A DNA stretch of 64,000 nt from Paenibacillus sp. FSL K6-3182 (GTDB lineage Bacteria > Bacillota > Bacilli > Paenibacillales > Paenibacillaceae): positions 1,979,501-2,043,500 of the forward strand of contig NZ_CP150265.1 of NCBI RefSeq assembly GCF_037976325.1. The letters run 5' to 3'. Position numbers and translations under genes: made by a program. This document shows, one piece after another, positions 43,608-52,949 of the stretch. How positions within the stretch are numbered: position 1 is the stretch's first letter; each line of letters starts with the position of its first letter. The notes under the pieces were generated by a model, which saw nothing but the letters and a program-made list of their open reading frames with translations, was not told the DNA's origin and did no database searches.

Positions 43608-43665
43608 GGACCACCAGAGATTCAATAGGAGCGCAGTTCTGCGCCTTGTTGGGTCTCCTTTTTTT
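43608..43665 (+). terminator. Terminator-like hairpin in a gene leader
   Basis: An imperfect long stem: GGACC (43608-43612) with GGTCT (43652-43656), CAA with TTG, and a tight inner GCGCA/TGCGC (43631-43635, 43640-43644), followed by seven Ts (43659-43665). It lies between a strong promoter and its gene, so it may attenuate transcription or end a small RNA. Confidence 0.6.
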
Positions 43666-43719
43666 ATCCAAAAAAAACAAAAAAGCTCAAAGAGCGAAGC
43701 GAAAGGGATGTTTACAATT

Positions 43720-44451
43720 ATGAAAAAACTAACACTAACATTAATTTCTGCAACAGTAGCCTTCTCAGCCCTAACCTATGTTGTCGTATCTGCCAAACAG
43801 GCGCAAGGTGCGCCTGCGGTGAAGGACAACGCTGCAATTGTTACCGAAGCAAAGGAAGAGAATCAATCCAAAATCATTACCGTTTCTGACACAGAGAAAA
43901 AATCAGAAGTAAACACAGCTGCAGCAGAAGGCGAAAAACAACCACAAACAAAAACGGCGGACACGATAGAGGTAAATAAACCTGAAGCAGAAAAAGCAGA
44001 TGCGAAACAAGAAGATAAATCCAAAGTTACTCTTGCTGTAGATAAGAAGGAAGAGGCACCTGCAGCTAAAGCGGCAGCAGCAAAGGAAGAGCCGGCGGCT
44101 AAAGCAAATACATCGGTTGAAAAAACAGCAACACAGCCGAAAGAAGCTGCCCAGCCTAAAGCAGCAACGACCGTAAAAGAAGAAAGCCAGCCTAAAGCTG
44201 CAGCCGTTGTGAAAGAAGAGCCAAAAGCAGCAGCACCTGCTGCGAAAGAAGAAACACAATCGAAACCAGCGGAGTCAGCTGCGAAAGAAGAAACGAAACC
44301 ATCTAAATCGGTCTCATTTGTGAAAAAAGATACGGTACAGCCGAAAGCACCATCATCCTCAGAGGCTCCTGCTTCATCCTCCTCATCATCATCATCGTCT
44401 TCCGAAGGTCAACAGCCAGCACCATCGACAACGGAAGAAGAAATCTGCTAG
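43720..44451 (+). CDS. Secreted Lys/Ala/Glu-rich low-complexity protein
   Basis: A 243-residue protein. The signal peptide (MKKLTLTLISATVAFSALTY, cut near VSA) precedes about 170 residues of repeated A-A-K-E-E, P-K-A-A and K-E-E-x-Q-P units. A run of 10 Ser (43 residues before the end region, ASSSSS) and a short EEEIC tail follow. The single C-terminal Cys is notable. No fold is expected; it may be a flexible wall or matrix protein. ATG 43720 lies after AAAGGGA; the frame open from 43585 runs through the leader hairpin and is not a real start. Function unknown. Confidence 0.65.
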   Translation: MKKLTLTLISATVAFSALTYVVVSAKQAQGAPAVKDNAAIVTEAKEENQSKIITVSDTEKKSEVNTAAAEGEKQPQTKTADTIEVNKPEAEKADAKQEDKSKVTLAVDKKEEAPAAKAAAAKEEPAAKANTSVEKTATQPKEAAQPKAATTVKEESQPKAAAVVKEEPKAAAPAAKEETQSKPAESAAKEETKPSKSVSFVKKDTVQPKAPSSSEAPASSSSSSSSSSEGQQPAPSTTEEEIC

Positions 44452-44490
44452 AAACAAGAAATACGTATTCATGAGTTATGAAATGGGGGT

Positions 44491-44522
44491 GGTCATAAGA
44501 GGCAGATCAGCCTCTTATGACC
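44491..44522. repeat. Perfect 13-bp inverted repeat
   Basis: GGTCATAAGAGGC (44491-44503) and GCCTCTTATGACC (44510-44522) with a 6-base loop. No U-run follows, so it is a poor terminator. It lies between the Lys/Ala/Glu-rich gene and the large SLH gene and could be an mRNA hairpin or a protein-binding site. Confidence 0.7.
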
Positions 44523-44614
44523 GGCTCCCTGCACGAGATCTTGAAGCGACTAGTGGAGAATACATATTTCACACTTGGCACATCGACAAAATTTGATGAA
44601 AACGAGGAATGAAC

Positions 44615-47600
44615 ATGAAATTACAATTTAATACATCCAAAAGATGGTTAGCTCTTATATTGGCTGCGTTATTAATTTTGCCAGCTGCCAATATCGTTAA
44701 TGCCAATCCAGCTTCGGAAACTCTAGTAAATAGCGGCGCCAGCCATTATAACTATTTTAATAATGTGTATGATCATTTGAATGATGAGAACCATATTCTT
44801 CAAACGGTAACGTATGAAGATATTATTAATCTCTTTGACAGCGAAGGCACGTATGTGGTGTTGTTTGGCGGAGCTTGGAGCGATAAAACACAAGCGAATA
44901 TTGGCTTTATCAATCAGGTGGCGAAGCAATATGGCGTAAAAACCATCTATAACTTTGATACGAGGTTAGATGGCAAATCACTAGAGATTGCGGAAACGCA
45001 AACGAAAGAAATCAAAGTTGGCAACAACACTTTTGATTTTGCAGAAGCGTATGTCGAGCTGGTCAAAAAATATTTAACGAACCTCGATGAAGTACTTCCA
45101 GCAGGAGATATCGTTAGCTATACAAAAAAAGACAGCAAGGGCACAGTAATTTCTGAAGGCTCAGCGAAAAAAATTGAAGCACCATTCCTGTTTGTGTATA
45201 ACAAAAAGAAAATTGTTTCCTCTTTGGCTTCAACGAATGTATGGAACGATTACTTAACAAATGGTGTTTTGGACACGGGCAAAGTAGATGCTTACAAAGC
45301 AAAAGTGAGTCAAGTATTTGAAGGAATCACTTCATTTGATACGATTAACCGTTCGAATTCTATCAAAGCAGCTTTCAATAGAAACGGATCAATCATCAAC
45401 AAAAAAGAAACGGTTATTTTTGACGAATCGGATGGCGATCTCGTATTTGAACATGTAACCTATCACCAATTGACGAAGATTCTCGAGAGCGAAGGGAATT
45501 ATACGATCTTGTTCGGCGGCTCTTGGTGCCCGAATACACAAGCAGCCATTAAGTTTATTAACGAATATGCGAAAAAAAATAACATTGATAAAGTTTATTT
45601 TTGGGACACCAAGCTGGATTCGGGAATTTCGATCCTGGATCTTAATAAAGACCCGAACGCTGACCCGCATAACGGCATATTCTTTCAAACGAGAGATACG
45701 AATCATCCAAATGCCAATCTGTATGTAGATTTGATTAACAAATATTTGCCTGATATCAAAACACAATATGTAAAAGCAAGCAACAATGTAAAGTATACGA
45801 ATGAGAACGGCGTAGAAGTAATCGCAAGCAAAGCTCAGGTTCCTTACCTCTTTCAATATAACAAAGACAACAAGGATGCTGATGGCAACAGGGCTCCAAT
45901 TCTTGGGCATATTGAATTGATGTATTCTTGGACCAATATTCAACCTGATTATGTAAGCAGCGGGCTTACTGGTGTGAATTACAATAACTATACGAATGCT
46001 TTGAAAAGCCTATTTGCAAGAGTTGAGGCTACACCAACAGGGCTGACAGCGGGTAAACCAACCTCATCGGATGAAAATGATGGTCAAATAACAGGAACGA
46101 AAGGTAAAGCGCTTGAATACAAGCTTGAAAGTGAAACGGATTACAAGGCTGTAACTGGTGATGCAATAACTAACTTAGTGCCAGGTACTTACAATGTTAG
46201 ATATGCATCCAAGCTTGGATACAATGGTCCTCATACAGCAGGAATTCCTGCAGCTGTTTCGTACAAAGCGGGCGAAGCTGTAAACGTAGTGGTGCCATCC
46301 TATATTCAAGACCAAGCCGCACCAACAGGGCTGGCAGGCGTTGCACCAACGACATCAGCTAACAATGACGGTAAAATTACAGGAACGACGACAGCGCTTG
46401 AATACAAGTTGTCTAATTCGTTATCCGATTATATTCGTGCAACAGAACCGTCTGTTACAGATCTTGTTTACGGTACTTATGATGTTCGTTACGCGGCAAA
46501 AGAAGGATATCGCCCAAGCCCTAAAGTAGAGGTTGTTATTCCGGCTTACGGCGAGGAAGCGCAAGAAGCGCCGACTGGCTTAACAGGCGTATCACCGACA
46601 ACGATTGCTAATAACGATGGACAAATTACAGGAACGACTGCAGCTCTAGAATACAGATTAGATGGAACGGATGCTTATCAAGCGGCAACAGAACCAGCGA
46701 TCACTGGTCTCGCAGCAGGCACCTACAATATCAGATTTGCAGCTAAACCTGGATTCAGTGCAAGCCCAGCAATTGATATCGTTATCAAAGCGTTTGCTCT
46801 ACAAGAGCAGTCGGAACCATCAGGCTTGACGGGTGTAGCTCCAACCTCTTCAGCTAATAATGATGGACAAATTACAGGAACAACGACAGCACTTGAATAC
46901 AAGCTGTCAGGAGCTGAGTCCTATCAAGCGGCTACAGCGCCATCTATTACTGGTTTATCATCAGGCACTTACAACGTGAGGTTTGCGGCTAAGGAAGGCT
47001 ATAATGCCGGAGCAGTGCTAGATGTCATTGTACCTAATTATGTATCTCCTCCAAGCGGTGGAAACAATGGCCCAAATCCAACGCCAACACCTACACCTCC
47101 AGCAGGCGGAGATAATGATGGTACAGCACCAACAGCAACGATAACAGCAACAACCGATGCTGCGACAGGAGCAACCGTAGCGAAAGCAACCGCAGCTTCT
47201 ATTACAAGCCTGGTTGAGCTTGCTAAGAAAGCGGAAGCAGCAGGCAAAACCTCTGTCGTTGAGCTTAAGGTTGAAGCTACAGCTCAAACTAAATCTGTAG
47301 AGCTGAGCATTCCTAGAAAGTCGTTTAATGAAGTAGCTTCTACCACAAATGCGGGTGTGATGGCCAATCTTGGCGTTGGCACTGTTGTTTTTGATGCAAA
47401 AGCAATCGAAAGCATCAGCAATTCGGCTGAAGCGGGTGACATCAGCATTATTATTACGAAAGTAGAGCTGACGGACGAGGGCAAGGAGGCTTTGGGTGAC
47501 AGACCGGTTTATGATTTCTCCGTATTCGCAGGAACTACCCAGCTTACAAGCTTTGGCGGCAGCAATGTGCAAGTTAGTGTGCCTTATACTTTAAAAGCCG

Positions 47601-48289
47601 GAGAAGATCCAAATGCTGTAGTGGTCTACTATGTAACGGATGCCGGCAGCTTGGAAACGATCCGCGGGAAATACAACGCGGGTACAGGAACGGTAAACTT
47701 TGTTACGACACATTTCTCCCAGTACATTGTAGGGTACAATAAAGTAAGCTTTAAAGATGTATCGGATGCAGCTTGGTATAAGGATGCCGTTGGATTCCTT
47801 GCGGCAAGAAGCATTACAACAGGTACAGACGAGGACCATTACAGCCCGAATGCGACAGTGACGAGAGGCCAATTCATCGTCTTGTTATTGAAAGCATACG
47901 GCATCGAGCCAAATGAGAAAGAGACAGCTAATTTTGATGATGCAGGGAATACCTACTATACGAATTACTTGGGAGCTGCTAAGCGCCTGGGTATTACGAA
48001 AGGTGTAGAAGGCAATACGTTTGACCCTAATAGCAAAATTACACGTCAAGATCTATTTACGCTTCTGTATCGTGCACTTGAAGTGTTTGGTGAATTGCCT
48101 AAAGCAGAGACAAATGTTGCGGTGTCCAGCTTCAGTGATTCCGCTCAAATTGCAAGCTATGCAACCGACGCTTTCAAGGTGCTAGTTGAGGGCGGCATCA
48201 TTACGGGGAACAATTCAAAGCTGAGCCCTAAAGATGTTTCTACGAGAGCTCAAGTGGCACAAGTGCTTTATAATCTGCTTTCAAAGTAA
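44615..48289 (+). CDS. Large SLH protein with two thioredoxin-like domains and four repeats
   Basis: A 1224-residue exported protein. After a signal peptide (to about residue 32) come two homologous thioredoxin-like domains. The first (about residues 60-240) has VVLFGGAWSDKTQ and the second (about 275-455) ILFGGSWCPNTQ; neither has a CxxC pair. Four repeats of about 80-95 residues follow (46030-47040; core ANNDGQITGTT then ALEYKL, GTYNVRFAAKEGY). A Pro/Thr linker, a domain with VELSIPRKSFNEV, and three C-terminal SLH modules (47748-48289) end it. SLH modules would fix it to the wall. ATG 44615 has GAGG seven bases upstream; ATG 44609 abuts it. Confidence 0.82.
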   Translation: MKLQFNTSKRWLALILAALLILPAANIVNANPASETLVNSGASHYNYFNNVYDHLNDENHILQTVTYEDIINLFDSEGTYVVLFGGAWSDKTQANIGFINQVAKQYGVKTIYNFDTRLDGKSLEIAETQTKEIKVGNNTFDFAEAYVELVKKYLTNLDEVLPAGDIVSYTKKDSKGTVISEGSAKKIEAPFLFVYNKKKIVSSLASTNVWNDYLTNGVLDTGKVDAYKAKVSQVFEGITSFDTINRSNSIKAAFNRNGSIINKKETVIFDESDGDLVFEHVTYHQLTKILESEGNYTILFGGSWCPNTQAAIKFINEYAKKNNIDKVYFWDTKLDSGISILDLNKDPNADPHNGIFFQTRDTNHPNANLYVDLINKYLPDIKTQYVKASNNVKYTNENGVEVIASKAQVPYLFQYNKDNKDADGNRAPILGHIELMYSWTNIQPDYVSSGLTGVNYNNYTNALKSLFARVEATPTGLTAGKPTSSDENDGQITGTKGKALEYKLESETDYKAVTGDAITNLVPGTYNVRYASKLGYNGPHTAGIPAAVSYKAGEAVNVVVPSYIQDQAAPTGLAGVAPTTSANNDGKITGTTTALEYKLSNSLSDYIRATEPSVTDLVYGTYDVRYAAKEGYRPSPKVEVVIPAYGEEAQEAPTGLTGVSPTTIANNDGQITGTTAALEYRLDGTDAYQAATEPAITGLAAGTYNIRFAAKPGFSASPAIDIVIKAFALQEQSEPSGLTGVAPTSSANNDGQITGTTTALEYKLSGAESYQAATAPSITGLSSGTYNVRFAAKEGYNAGAVLDVIVPNYVSPPSGGNNGPNPTPTPTPPAGGDNDGTAPTATITATTDAATGATVAKATAASITSLVELAKKAEAAGKTSVVELKVEATAQTKSVELSIPRKSFNEVASTTNAGVMANLGVGTVVFDAKAIESISNSAEAGDISIIITKVELTDEGKEALGDRPVYDFSVFAGTTQLTSFGGSNVQVSVPYTLKAGEDPNAVVVYYVTDAGSLETIRGKYNAGTGTVNFVTTHFSQYIVGYNKVSFKDVSDAAWYKDAVGFLAARSITTGTDEDHYSPNATVTRGQFIVLLLKAYGIEPNEKETANFDDAGNTYYTNYLGAAKRLGITKGVEGNTFDPNSKITRQDLFTLLYRALEVFGELPKAETNVAVSSFSDSAQIASYATDAFKVLVEGGIITGNNSKLSPKDVSTRAQVAQVLYNLLSK

Positions 48290-48322
48290 TACGATATGAA
48301 CGCAAATCATAGTGTTTAAAGA

Positions 48323-48358
48323 ATGGGCGGCCAATGGCTGCCCATTTTTTTCTTTTTT
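48323..48358 (+). terminator. Terminator of the large SLH gene
   Basis: ATGGGCGGCC pairs with GGCTGCCCAT (one G-T) across a 3-base loop, followed by TTTTTTCTTTTTT. Confidence 0.9.
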
Positions 48359-48468
48359 GTGCATGCTTCTTGCTTTTGTACACAAATCATTGCTTTCTTT
48401 GATATTAGTCCGATAATTCGGTATGCTGTTTACTAGATAAACTAATTTACATAGTTGAAGGTGATAGG

Positions 48469-49218
48469 ATGGATTCTATTTTACAGGTGAATGGTTTAAT
48501 TGGCGGTTACAGCCCTCGAAGACCAGTACTGCATGATATCTCCTTTGAGGTAAAAGCGGGCGAGATGGTAGGATTAATCGGTCTGAATGGCGCTGGAAAA
48601 AGCACGACCATTAAGCATATTTTAGGTTTAATGAAGCCGCAGGCGGGGGAAGTAAAGGTTGATGGCGTTACGCTGGAGGAAGAAACGGAGCGTTACAGAA
48701 GCGCATTTGCTTATGTGCCGGAGACGCCGGTTCTATTTGATGAGCTGACCGTTGAGGAGCACTTGCGCTTAACGGGGATGGCCTATAGCGTAAAGGACAA
48801 GCAGTATGGTGATCGTGAGGACGAGCTGCTGAAGCAGTTCCAAATGACGCCAAAGCGTAAAGCCTTTGCGGCTCACTTATCCAAAGGCATGAAACAAAAG
48901 GTCATGATTATGAACGCGCTGCTCGCTGAGCCGCCGCTGTACATCATCGATGAGCCTTTTCTAGGGCTTGACCCGCTTGGCATTCGTTCCTTGCTGGAGC
49001 GGCTGGTTGAAGTAAAACAAAAGGGAGCAGCCATCCTAATGAGCTCGCATATCCTCTCAACTGTGGAAGCATATTGCGATCGTTTTATCGTCATGCACCA
49101 CGGTAAAATCGTTGCGATCGGCACGCTCGATGATATTAGACAAGCAGCAGGCATGGACATGCGCAGCGGTTCTCTGGAGGATGCCTTCTATAAGCTCGTT
49201 ACTGGGGGCAATGTTTGA
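48469..49218 (+). CDS. ecsA: ABC transporter ATPase, EcsA-like
   Basis: A 249-residue ATPase. Walker A is GLNGAGKST (about residues 39-47), signature LSKGMKQK, Walker B LYIIDEPFLGLDP and H-loop SSHIL. LSKGMKQK instead of LSGGQ is the EcsA-type variant. EcsA/EcsB form an ABC system that in B. subtilis affects regulated intramembrane proteolysis, secretion and competence. ATG 48469 follows GAAGGTGATAGG. Its TGA shares a base with the next start, so the pair is coupled. Confidence 0.85.
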   Translation: MDSILQVNGLIGGYSPRRPVLHDISFEVKAGEMVGLIGLNGAGKSTTIKHILGLMKPQAGEVKVDGVTLEEETERYRSAFAYVPETPVLFDELTVEEHLRLTGMAYSVKDKQYGDREDELLKQFQMTPKRKAFAAHLSKGMKQKVMIMNALLAEPPLYIIDEPFLGLDPLGIRSLLERLVEVKQKGAAILMSSHILSTVEAYCDRFIVMHHGKIVAIGTLDDIRQAAGMDMRSGSLEDAFYKLVTGGNV

Positions 49219-50468
49219 TGAGCAATATTAGCAAGCTGGAGCTGATGTGGCAGCAAAGAGCAAAGGCATTCCGCGGGGAAACCTTGCCTTATTTTCGGTA
49301 TATGGGGCAAAGCGGCTTCCCAGCTTTTATGTCTTTAATCTTGATCTCCTCCACGATTGGATACATAAATTTAATTCGTCATATGCCAGCCAGCTTTCCC
49401 TTTGCGACTGTTGGTGTGATTGCATTAACGTTGATGTTGTGTTGGAGTCCGCTTCGTACGTGGCTTGCGGCCGGAGACGTCGTCTTTATGATGCCGCGTG
49501 AGGCAGAGATGGCCGGTTATTTGCGCTTATCGTTCCGACATACTTCAATTGCTTGTTCGATACTAGCTGCCATTGTGTTTCTTCTTTATTTGCCGATCTA
49601 TAACCAAGGCCCAGCCATTAACGGCGCATTGCTTCTTGCAGTCGTGGCTGCCGCTCTGAAGGCGGGCAATGTATGGGGAGCATGGAAAGAGCGCCGAATG
49701 ACTTGGGCTGGCATGCGACGTCTCATGCGTGTGCTGCGCTGGGCAATGACAGCATTGACGCTGGTAGCTTGGCTTACTTGTACCGCTTGGCAGGCTGCGG
49801 GGTTTACGCTGCTCATCGGTATACTGTCTATGCTGCTTTATCGTCTTCCAACAAAACATCCTTTTCCTTGGGAGAGGCTGATTGAAGAGGAAGCAAGGAC
49901 ACGCAAACGGTATTATGTTTTTTTTGGATTGTTTATCGATGTACCTACACTCCCATCGAGTATAGCAAGAAGATCGTATTTAAGCTGGATTCTGCGTACG
50001 ATACCGTATTCGAATCGCAATACATTCGTTTATCTCTATACGGCATCTATGCTTAGAACCGAGATGGGCGGAATTATACTAAGGCTGCTTATTCTCGGCT
50101 GCCTCATCACCTATTGGTTTGCTGAAGCCGTATCGCTATCTGGTTATGGCAGTGTTCTCGTATTTTTTATTTTTATGGGGCTCATTGCAGTTCAATTAGG
50201 CGGCTTGCGTCATATCCATCGTTATTCGGTTTGGAAGCATGTGTACCCATTGCCGGAAAAACAGCGAATCGAGCAATATTTGAAAATCGATCGTTTGGCG
50301 ATGGTGCTGTGCACGCTGATGCTGTGGCTGTTTGTTGCTTTGCCGCTGGCTTTGGCGGGCGGCGTTTACGTCCCTTCGCTCATAGCTATTGTACTTGCCG
50401 CCATGTATATCGCCATTCGTCCAGCGCGTCTGCGCAAGAAGCTTGCGAAAGATGAGGATGAAGACTAA
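49218..50468 (+). CDS. ecsB: EcsB-like ABC transporter membrane subunit
   Basis: A 416-residue membrane protein with about 8-10 hydrophobic segments, coupled to the EcsA-like gene by TGATG. The N-terminus has ISKLELMWQQRAKAFRGETLPYFRYMGQSG (as two parts), the EcsB-type start with a soluble basic head. ARTRKRYYVFFGLFIDVPTLP in the middle loop and RPARLRKKLAKDEDED at the end also fit. It should form the channel energised by EcsA. The substrate is not known for the family. Confidence 0.83.
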   Translation: MSNISKLELMWQQRAKAFRGETLPYFRYMGQSGFPAFMSLILISSTIGYINLIRHMPASFPFATVGVIALTLMLCWSPLRTWLAAGDVVFMMPREAEMAGYLRLSFRHTSIACSILAAIVFLLYLPIYNQGPAINGALLLAVVAAALKAGNVWGAWKERRMTWAGMRRLMRVLRWAMTALTLVAWLTCTAWQAAGFTLLIGILSMLLYRLPTKHPFPWERLIEEEARTRKRYYVFFGLFIDVPTLPSSIARRSYLSWILRTIPYSNRNTFVYLYTASMLRTEMGGIILRLLILGCLITYWFAEAVSLSGYGSVLVFFIFMGLIAVQLGGLRHIHRYSVWKHVYPLPEKQRIEQYLKIDRLAMVLCTLMLWLFVALPLALAGGVYVPSLIAIVLAAMYIAIRPARLRKKLAKDEDED

Positions 50469-50489
50469 GCAGAGCAGACTGAATACAAA

Positions 50490-50542
50490 AAAGAACCCCT
50501 GAGAGAAGCATTCGTAAAGAAATGCTGACTCAGGGGTTCTTT
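50490..50542. terminator. Bidirectional terminator
   Basis: AAAGAACCCCTGAG (50490-50503) pairs perfectly with CTCAGGGGTTCTTT (50529-50542), with an inner GCATT/AATGC. It serves the convergent ecsB-like and aminotransferase genes. Confidence 0.88.
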
Positions 50543-50574
50543 GCAATTATTCGCGAATGAAGTGCGAGTGTTTA

Positions 50575-51879
50575 TTATACTTTTTGAGCAATCAAATCGT
50601 TAACCGCTTTGAAAATCGTATCGAACAGCTCTTCAAGATTTTCTTCCTCGATGCAAGAGAAAGCAACGCGAAGATCTGTTTCACCTAGAGCAATCGTACC
50701 GATTCCGTATTGGTTCAACAGATGTGCACGTACGGACTCAGCTGTAACGCCGCTTAGTGTTAGACACATAAAGTAGCCGGAGTTGAATGGGTAATAGCCC
50801 CATACATCGCCATAACGACCGCTGTCGAGCAACGATTTTACGCGATTGGCGCGGCGTTTCATAATATCGTATTTCTCCGCTTTTTGAGCTTCGAATTCAG
50901 GTGAAGTCAAAGCGCGCAATACGAATGTTTGTGATGGATGCGGGCCGCTGGAAATCGTGGCACGAATGATACCAATTGTTTTTTGCTCCAACGCATTCAA
51001 AGTAGCCGCAGAAGTTGAACCATACGTAATGAAGCCTACGCGGAAGCCCCATACGTACTCTTCTTTGGTCGCACCGTCAACTTTAACGGCAAGCACACGC
51101 GGATGCAGATCAGCAAGCTTGGAGAACAGTGATTCTTGCATGGAATCTTCGAAAAATAAACCAAAATAAGCATCGTCTGTTACAACAACTACATTGATGC
51201 CAGCTTCCGCTGCGTCGTGAATGGCAGCGACGATTTCATCGCCTTCCTGTGGACCAGGCGTGTAGCCAGTAGGGTTGTTTGGAAAGTTCAGCACAACGAT
51301 GGCTTTCCCTTTGTCCTTCTGAGCCAGCAAGGCTTCGCGAAGGCCAGCGCTGTTGAAGCGAGTTTGGTCGTTATACAGCGGGTATTCTACAATTTCAGCA
51401 CCGCGGCGGATACCGAATGTCAATTCGTAGTTTTCCCAGTTTTTATTAGGGATGATTACAGCGTCACCCGCATTAGCGAATAGATCAGCTACGATGCTAA
51501 GACCGTGGGTCAATGCATTTGTAACGACTGGCGTACCAAAGCCCTTTGATTCAAGGGAAGGGTTGTCTTTGATCATTTTTGTACGCCAAGCAGCACGAAG
51601 CTCAGGCTTTCCTGCAGGAGGCGCATATTCATATATATCTTTCGGATTGTATGCAGAGAGGGTATCTTGGATGACCTTTAGGTGCATCGGTTGTCCGCCT
51701 TCTGTTGCAATTCCAATAGTAGCATTAAATTTAGTTGCTTTCGTTTTCGCTTCGGCGGACTGACTGAGAATGCCCTCCTTCGGGAAATAAATCGCTTTGC
51801 CTAAGTCTGACAACATCGCATAAACGTTAGGGCTTTCTGCTTGTAACGTCTTGTTTAATTGCTGAGCAAGTGGGTTCAT
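50575..51879 (-). CDS. PLP-dependent aminotransferase (class I/II)
   Basis: A 434-residue aminotransferase. Fold-type I landmarks are TNALTHGLSIVADLF, NFPNNPTGYTPG (substrate/PLP-binding NNPTG), TDDAYFGLFFED (PLP Asp-x-x-Tyr) and a Lys in VDGATKEEYVWGFRVGF, where Lys forms the Schiff base and the downstream Arg binds the carboxylate. The nearest known type is the aspartate/aromatic aminotransferase-like group. The amino acid used cannot be told. The gene is single, with its promoter in the 51880-52085 gap. Confidence 0.88.
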   Translation of the reverse strand: MNPLAQQLNKTLQAESPNVYAMLSDLGKAIYFPKEGILSQSAEAKTKATKFNATIGIATEGGQPMHLKVIQDTLSAYNPKDIYEYAPPAGKPELRAAWRTKMIKDNPSLESKGFGTPVVTNALTHGLSIVADLFANAGDAVIIPNKNWENYELTFGIRRGAEIVEYPLYNDQTRFNSAGLREALLAQKDKGKAIVVLNFPNNPTGYTPGPQEGDEIVAAIHDAAEAGINVVVVTDDAYFGLFFEDSMQESLFSKLADLHPRVLAVKVDGATKEEYVWGFRVGFITYGSTSAATLNALEQKTIGIIRATISSGPHPSQTFVLRALTSPEFEAQKAEKYDIMKRRANRVKSLLDSGRYGDVWGYYPFNSGYFMCLTLSGVTAESVRAHLLNQYGIGTIALGETDLRVAFSCIEEENLEELFDTIFKAVNDLIAQKV

Positions 51880-52085
51880 GGACTTTATTCCATCCTTCCG
51901 AAATCATTCATTTGAATGTAGTATAATTAGGCGTTAGCCGTTTATTCTTGTCGGGTGCTATTATAACATTTTTTTTGAGATGGAAACCATTCACAAAGCA
52001 AATTTTTTCGTAACTTCATGTGGCTTGCGCAATAGTTTCTCCCTGTTGTATGATGACGGCATAGATTTGTACAGGAGGTTTCCTT

Positions 52086-52871
52086 ATGCTGCACATTTCG
52101 CCTAATTCGTTCATCCTGTTACCTGCGTTTGCCAAAATCGTATGTGAGCCGGGTTGGAGATGGGCTAGACGCGAGAAGCCGATGGCCAATTTTGATTTAT
52201 TTTATGTTTGGAGCGGAGAAGGGGAAGTTGAAGTCAACGGTACTCACTATGAGGTTGGTCCGGGAAGCTGCTTCTTGTTTCGTCCGGGCGACTACACAAG
52301 CTCCACTCATAACCCGCAGCGCCCGCTCGTATTATCCTATATTCACTTTGCCATTAATGAAACGATAGATGCTGTGCCGAGCCGGTATAGGCAATTGAAT
52401 GACACGGTCGACTTTGAATATATGCTCTCACGCTATGTAAGGCTGTTTCTTGTAAAAACGTATGCAGCGGAAGAGGAGGCGCAGCTTGTTCTTAAGCAGC
52501 TGATGATTCATTTGCTTAGAGAGGACAAGCAGCTGCCTGTCGAGAAGAAGGCAAGCAATCAATTGACAGAGGCCATTCATGAGGTGGCAAACTTTGTTCG
52601 GCAAAATCCAAGCATTGCGCACCGTGTAGAGGATTTAGCGATGCGGGCGCAGCTGTCGCCCCGATATTTTTCAATGAAATTCAAAGAACTGATCGGCATG
52701 TCAGTGCAAACCTACATGATTCGCACGAGAATTGAACGGGCGCAGCATTTGCTCATGCACGCCGGGATGAATGTGACCGAGGTAGCAGATGCACTCGGCT
52801 ATCGGGATATCTTTTTTTTCAGCAGGCAGTTTAAGCAGTATACGGGGCGAAGCCCCTCGGAGATCAGATAG
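52086..52871 (+). CDS. AraC-family transcriptional regulator
   Basis: A 261-residue regulator. The N-terminal cupin (FDLFYVWSGEGEVEVNGTHYEVGPGSCFLFRPGDY, about residues 37-71) should bind a small ligand, probably a sugar. The C-terminal HTH contains VEDLAMRAQLSPRYFSMKFKE and VTEVADALGYRDIFFFSRQFKQYTGRSPSE. AGGAGG precedes ATG 52086. The target is unknown; the aminotransferase gene is divergent, 206 bases away. Confidence 0.87.
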   Translation: MLHISPNSFILLPAFAKIVCEPGWRWARREKPMANFDLFYVWSGEGEVEVNGTHYEVGPGSCFLFRPGDYTSSTHNPQRPLVLSYIHFAINETIDAVPSRYRQLNDTVDFEYMLSRYVRLFLVKTYAAEEEAQLVLKQLMIHLLREDKQLPVEKKASNQLTEAIHEVANFVRQNPSIAHRVEDLAMRAQLSPRYFSMKFKELIGMSVQTYMIRTRIERAQHLLMHAGMNVTEVADALGYRDIFFFSRQFKQYTGRSPSEIR

Positions 52872-52877
52872 GCTAAT

Positions 52878-52930
52878 AAACGAAAAACCCCGAATTCACT
52901 CATCGCTGAGAAATTCGGGGTTTTTCGTTT
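52878..52930. terminator. Strong bidirectional terminator
   Basis: A 19-bp perfect stem: AAACGAAAAACCCCGAATT (52878-52896) with its complement at 52912-52930. Shared by the AraC gene and psd. Confidence 0.9.
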
Positions 52931-52949
52931 TGAGCTAAGTCTGCTTCAG

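Noticed and set aside
47018..47572. Long antisense ORFs in the large SLH gene and similar shadows (e.g. 40943-41689, 43903-44259)
   Set aside because: Cys/Arg/Ser- or Phe/Cys-rich translations opposite repetitive or Ala/Lys-rich coding DNA, without ribosome sites. They are shadows of the real genes.
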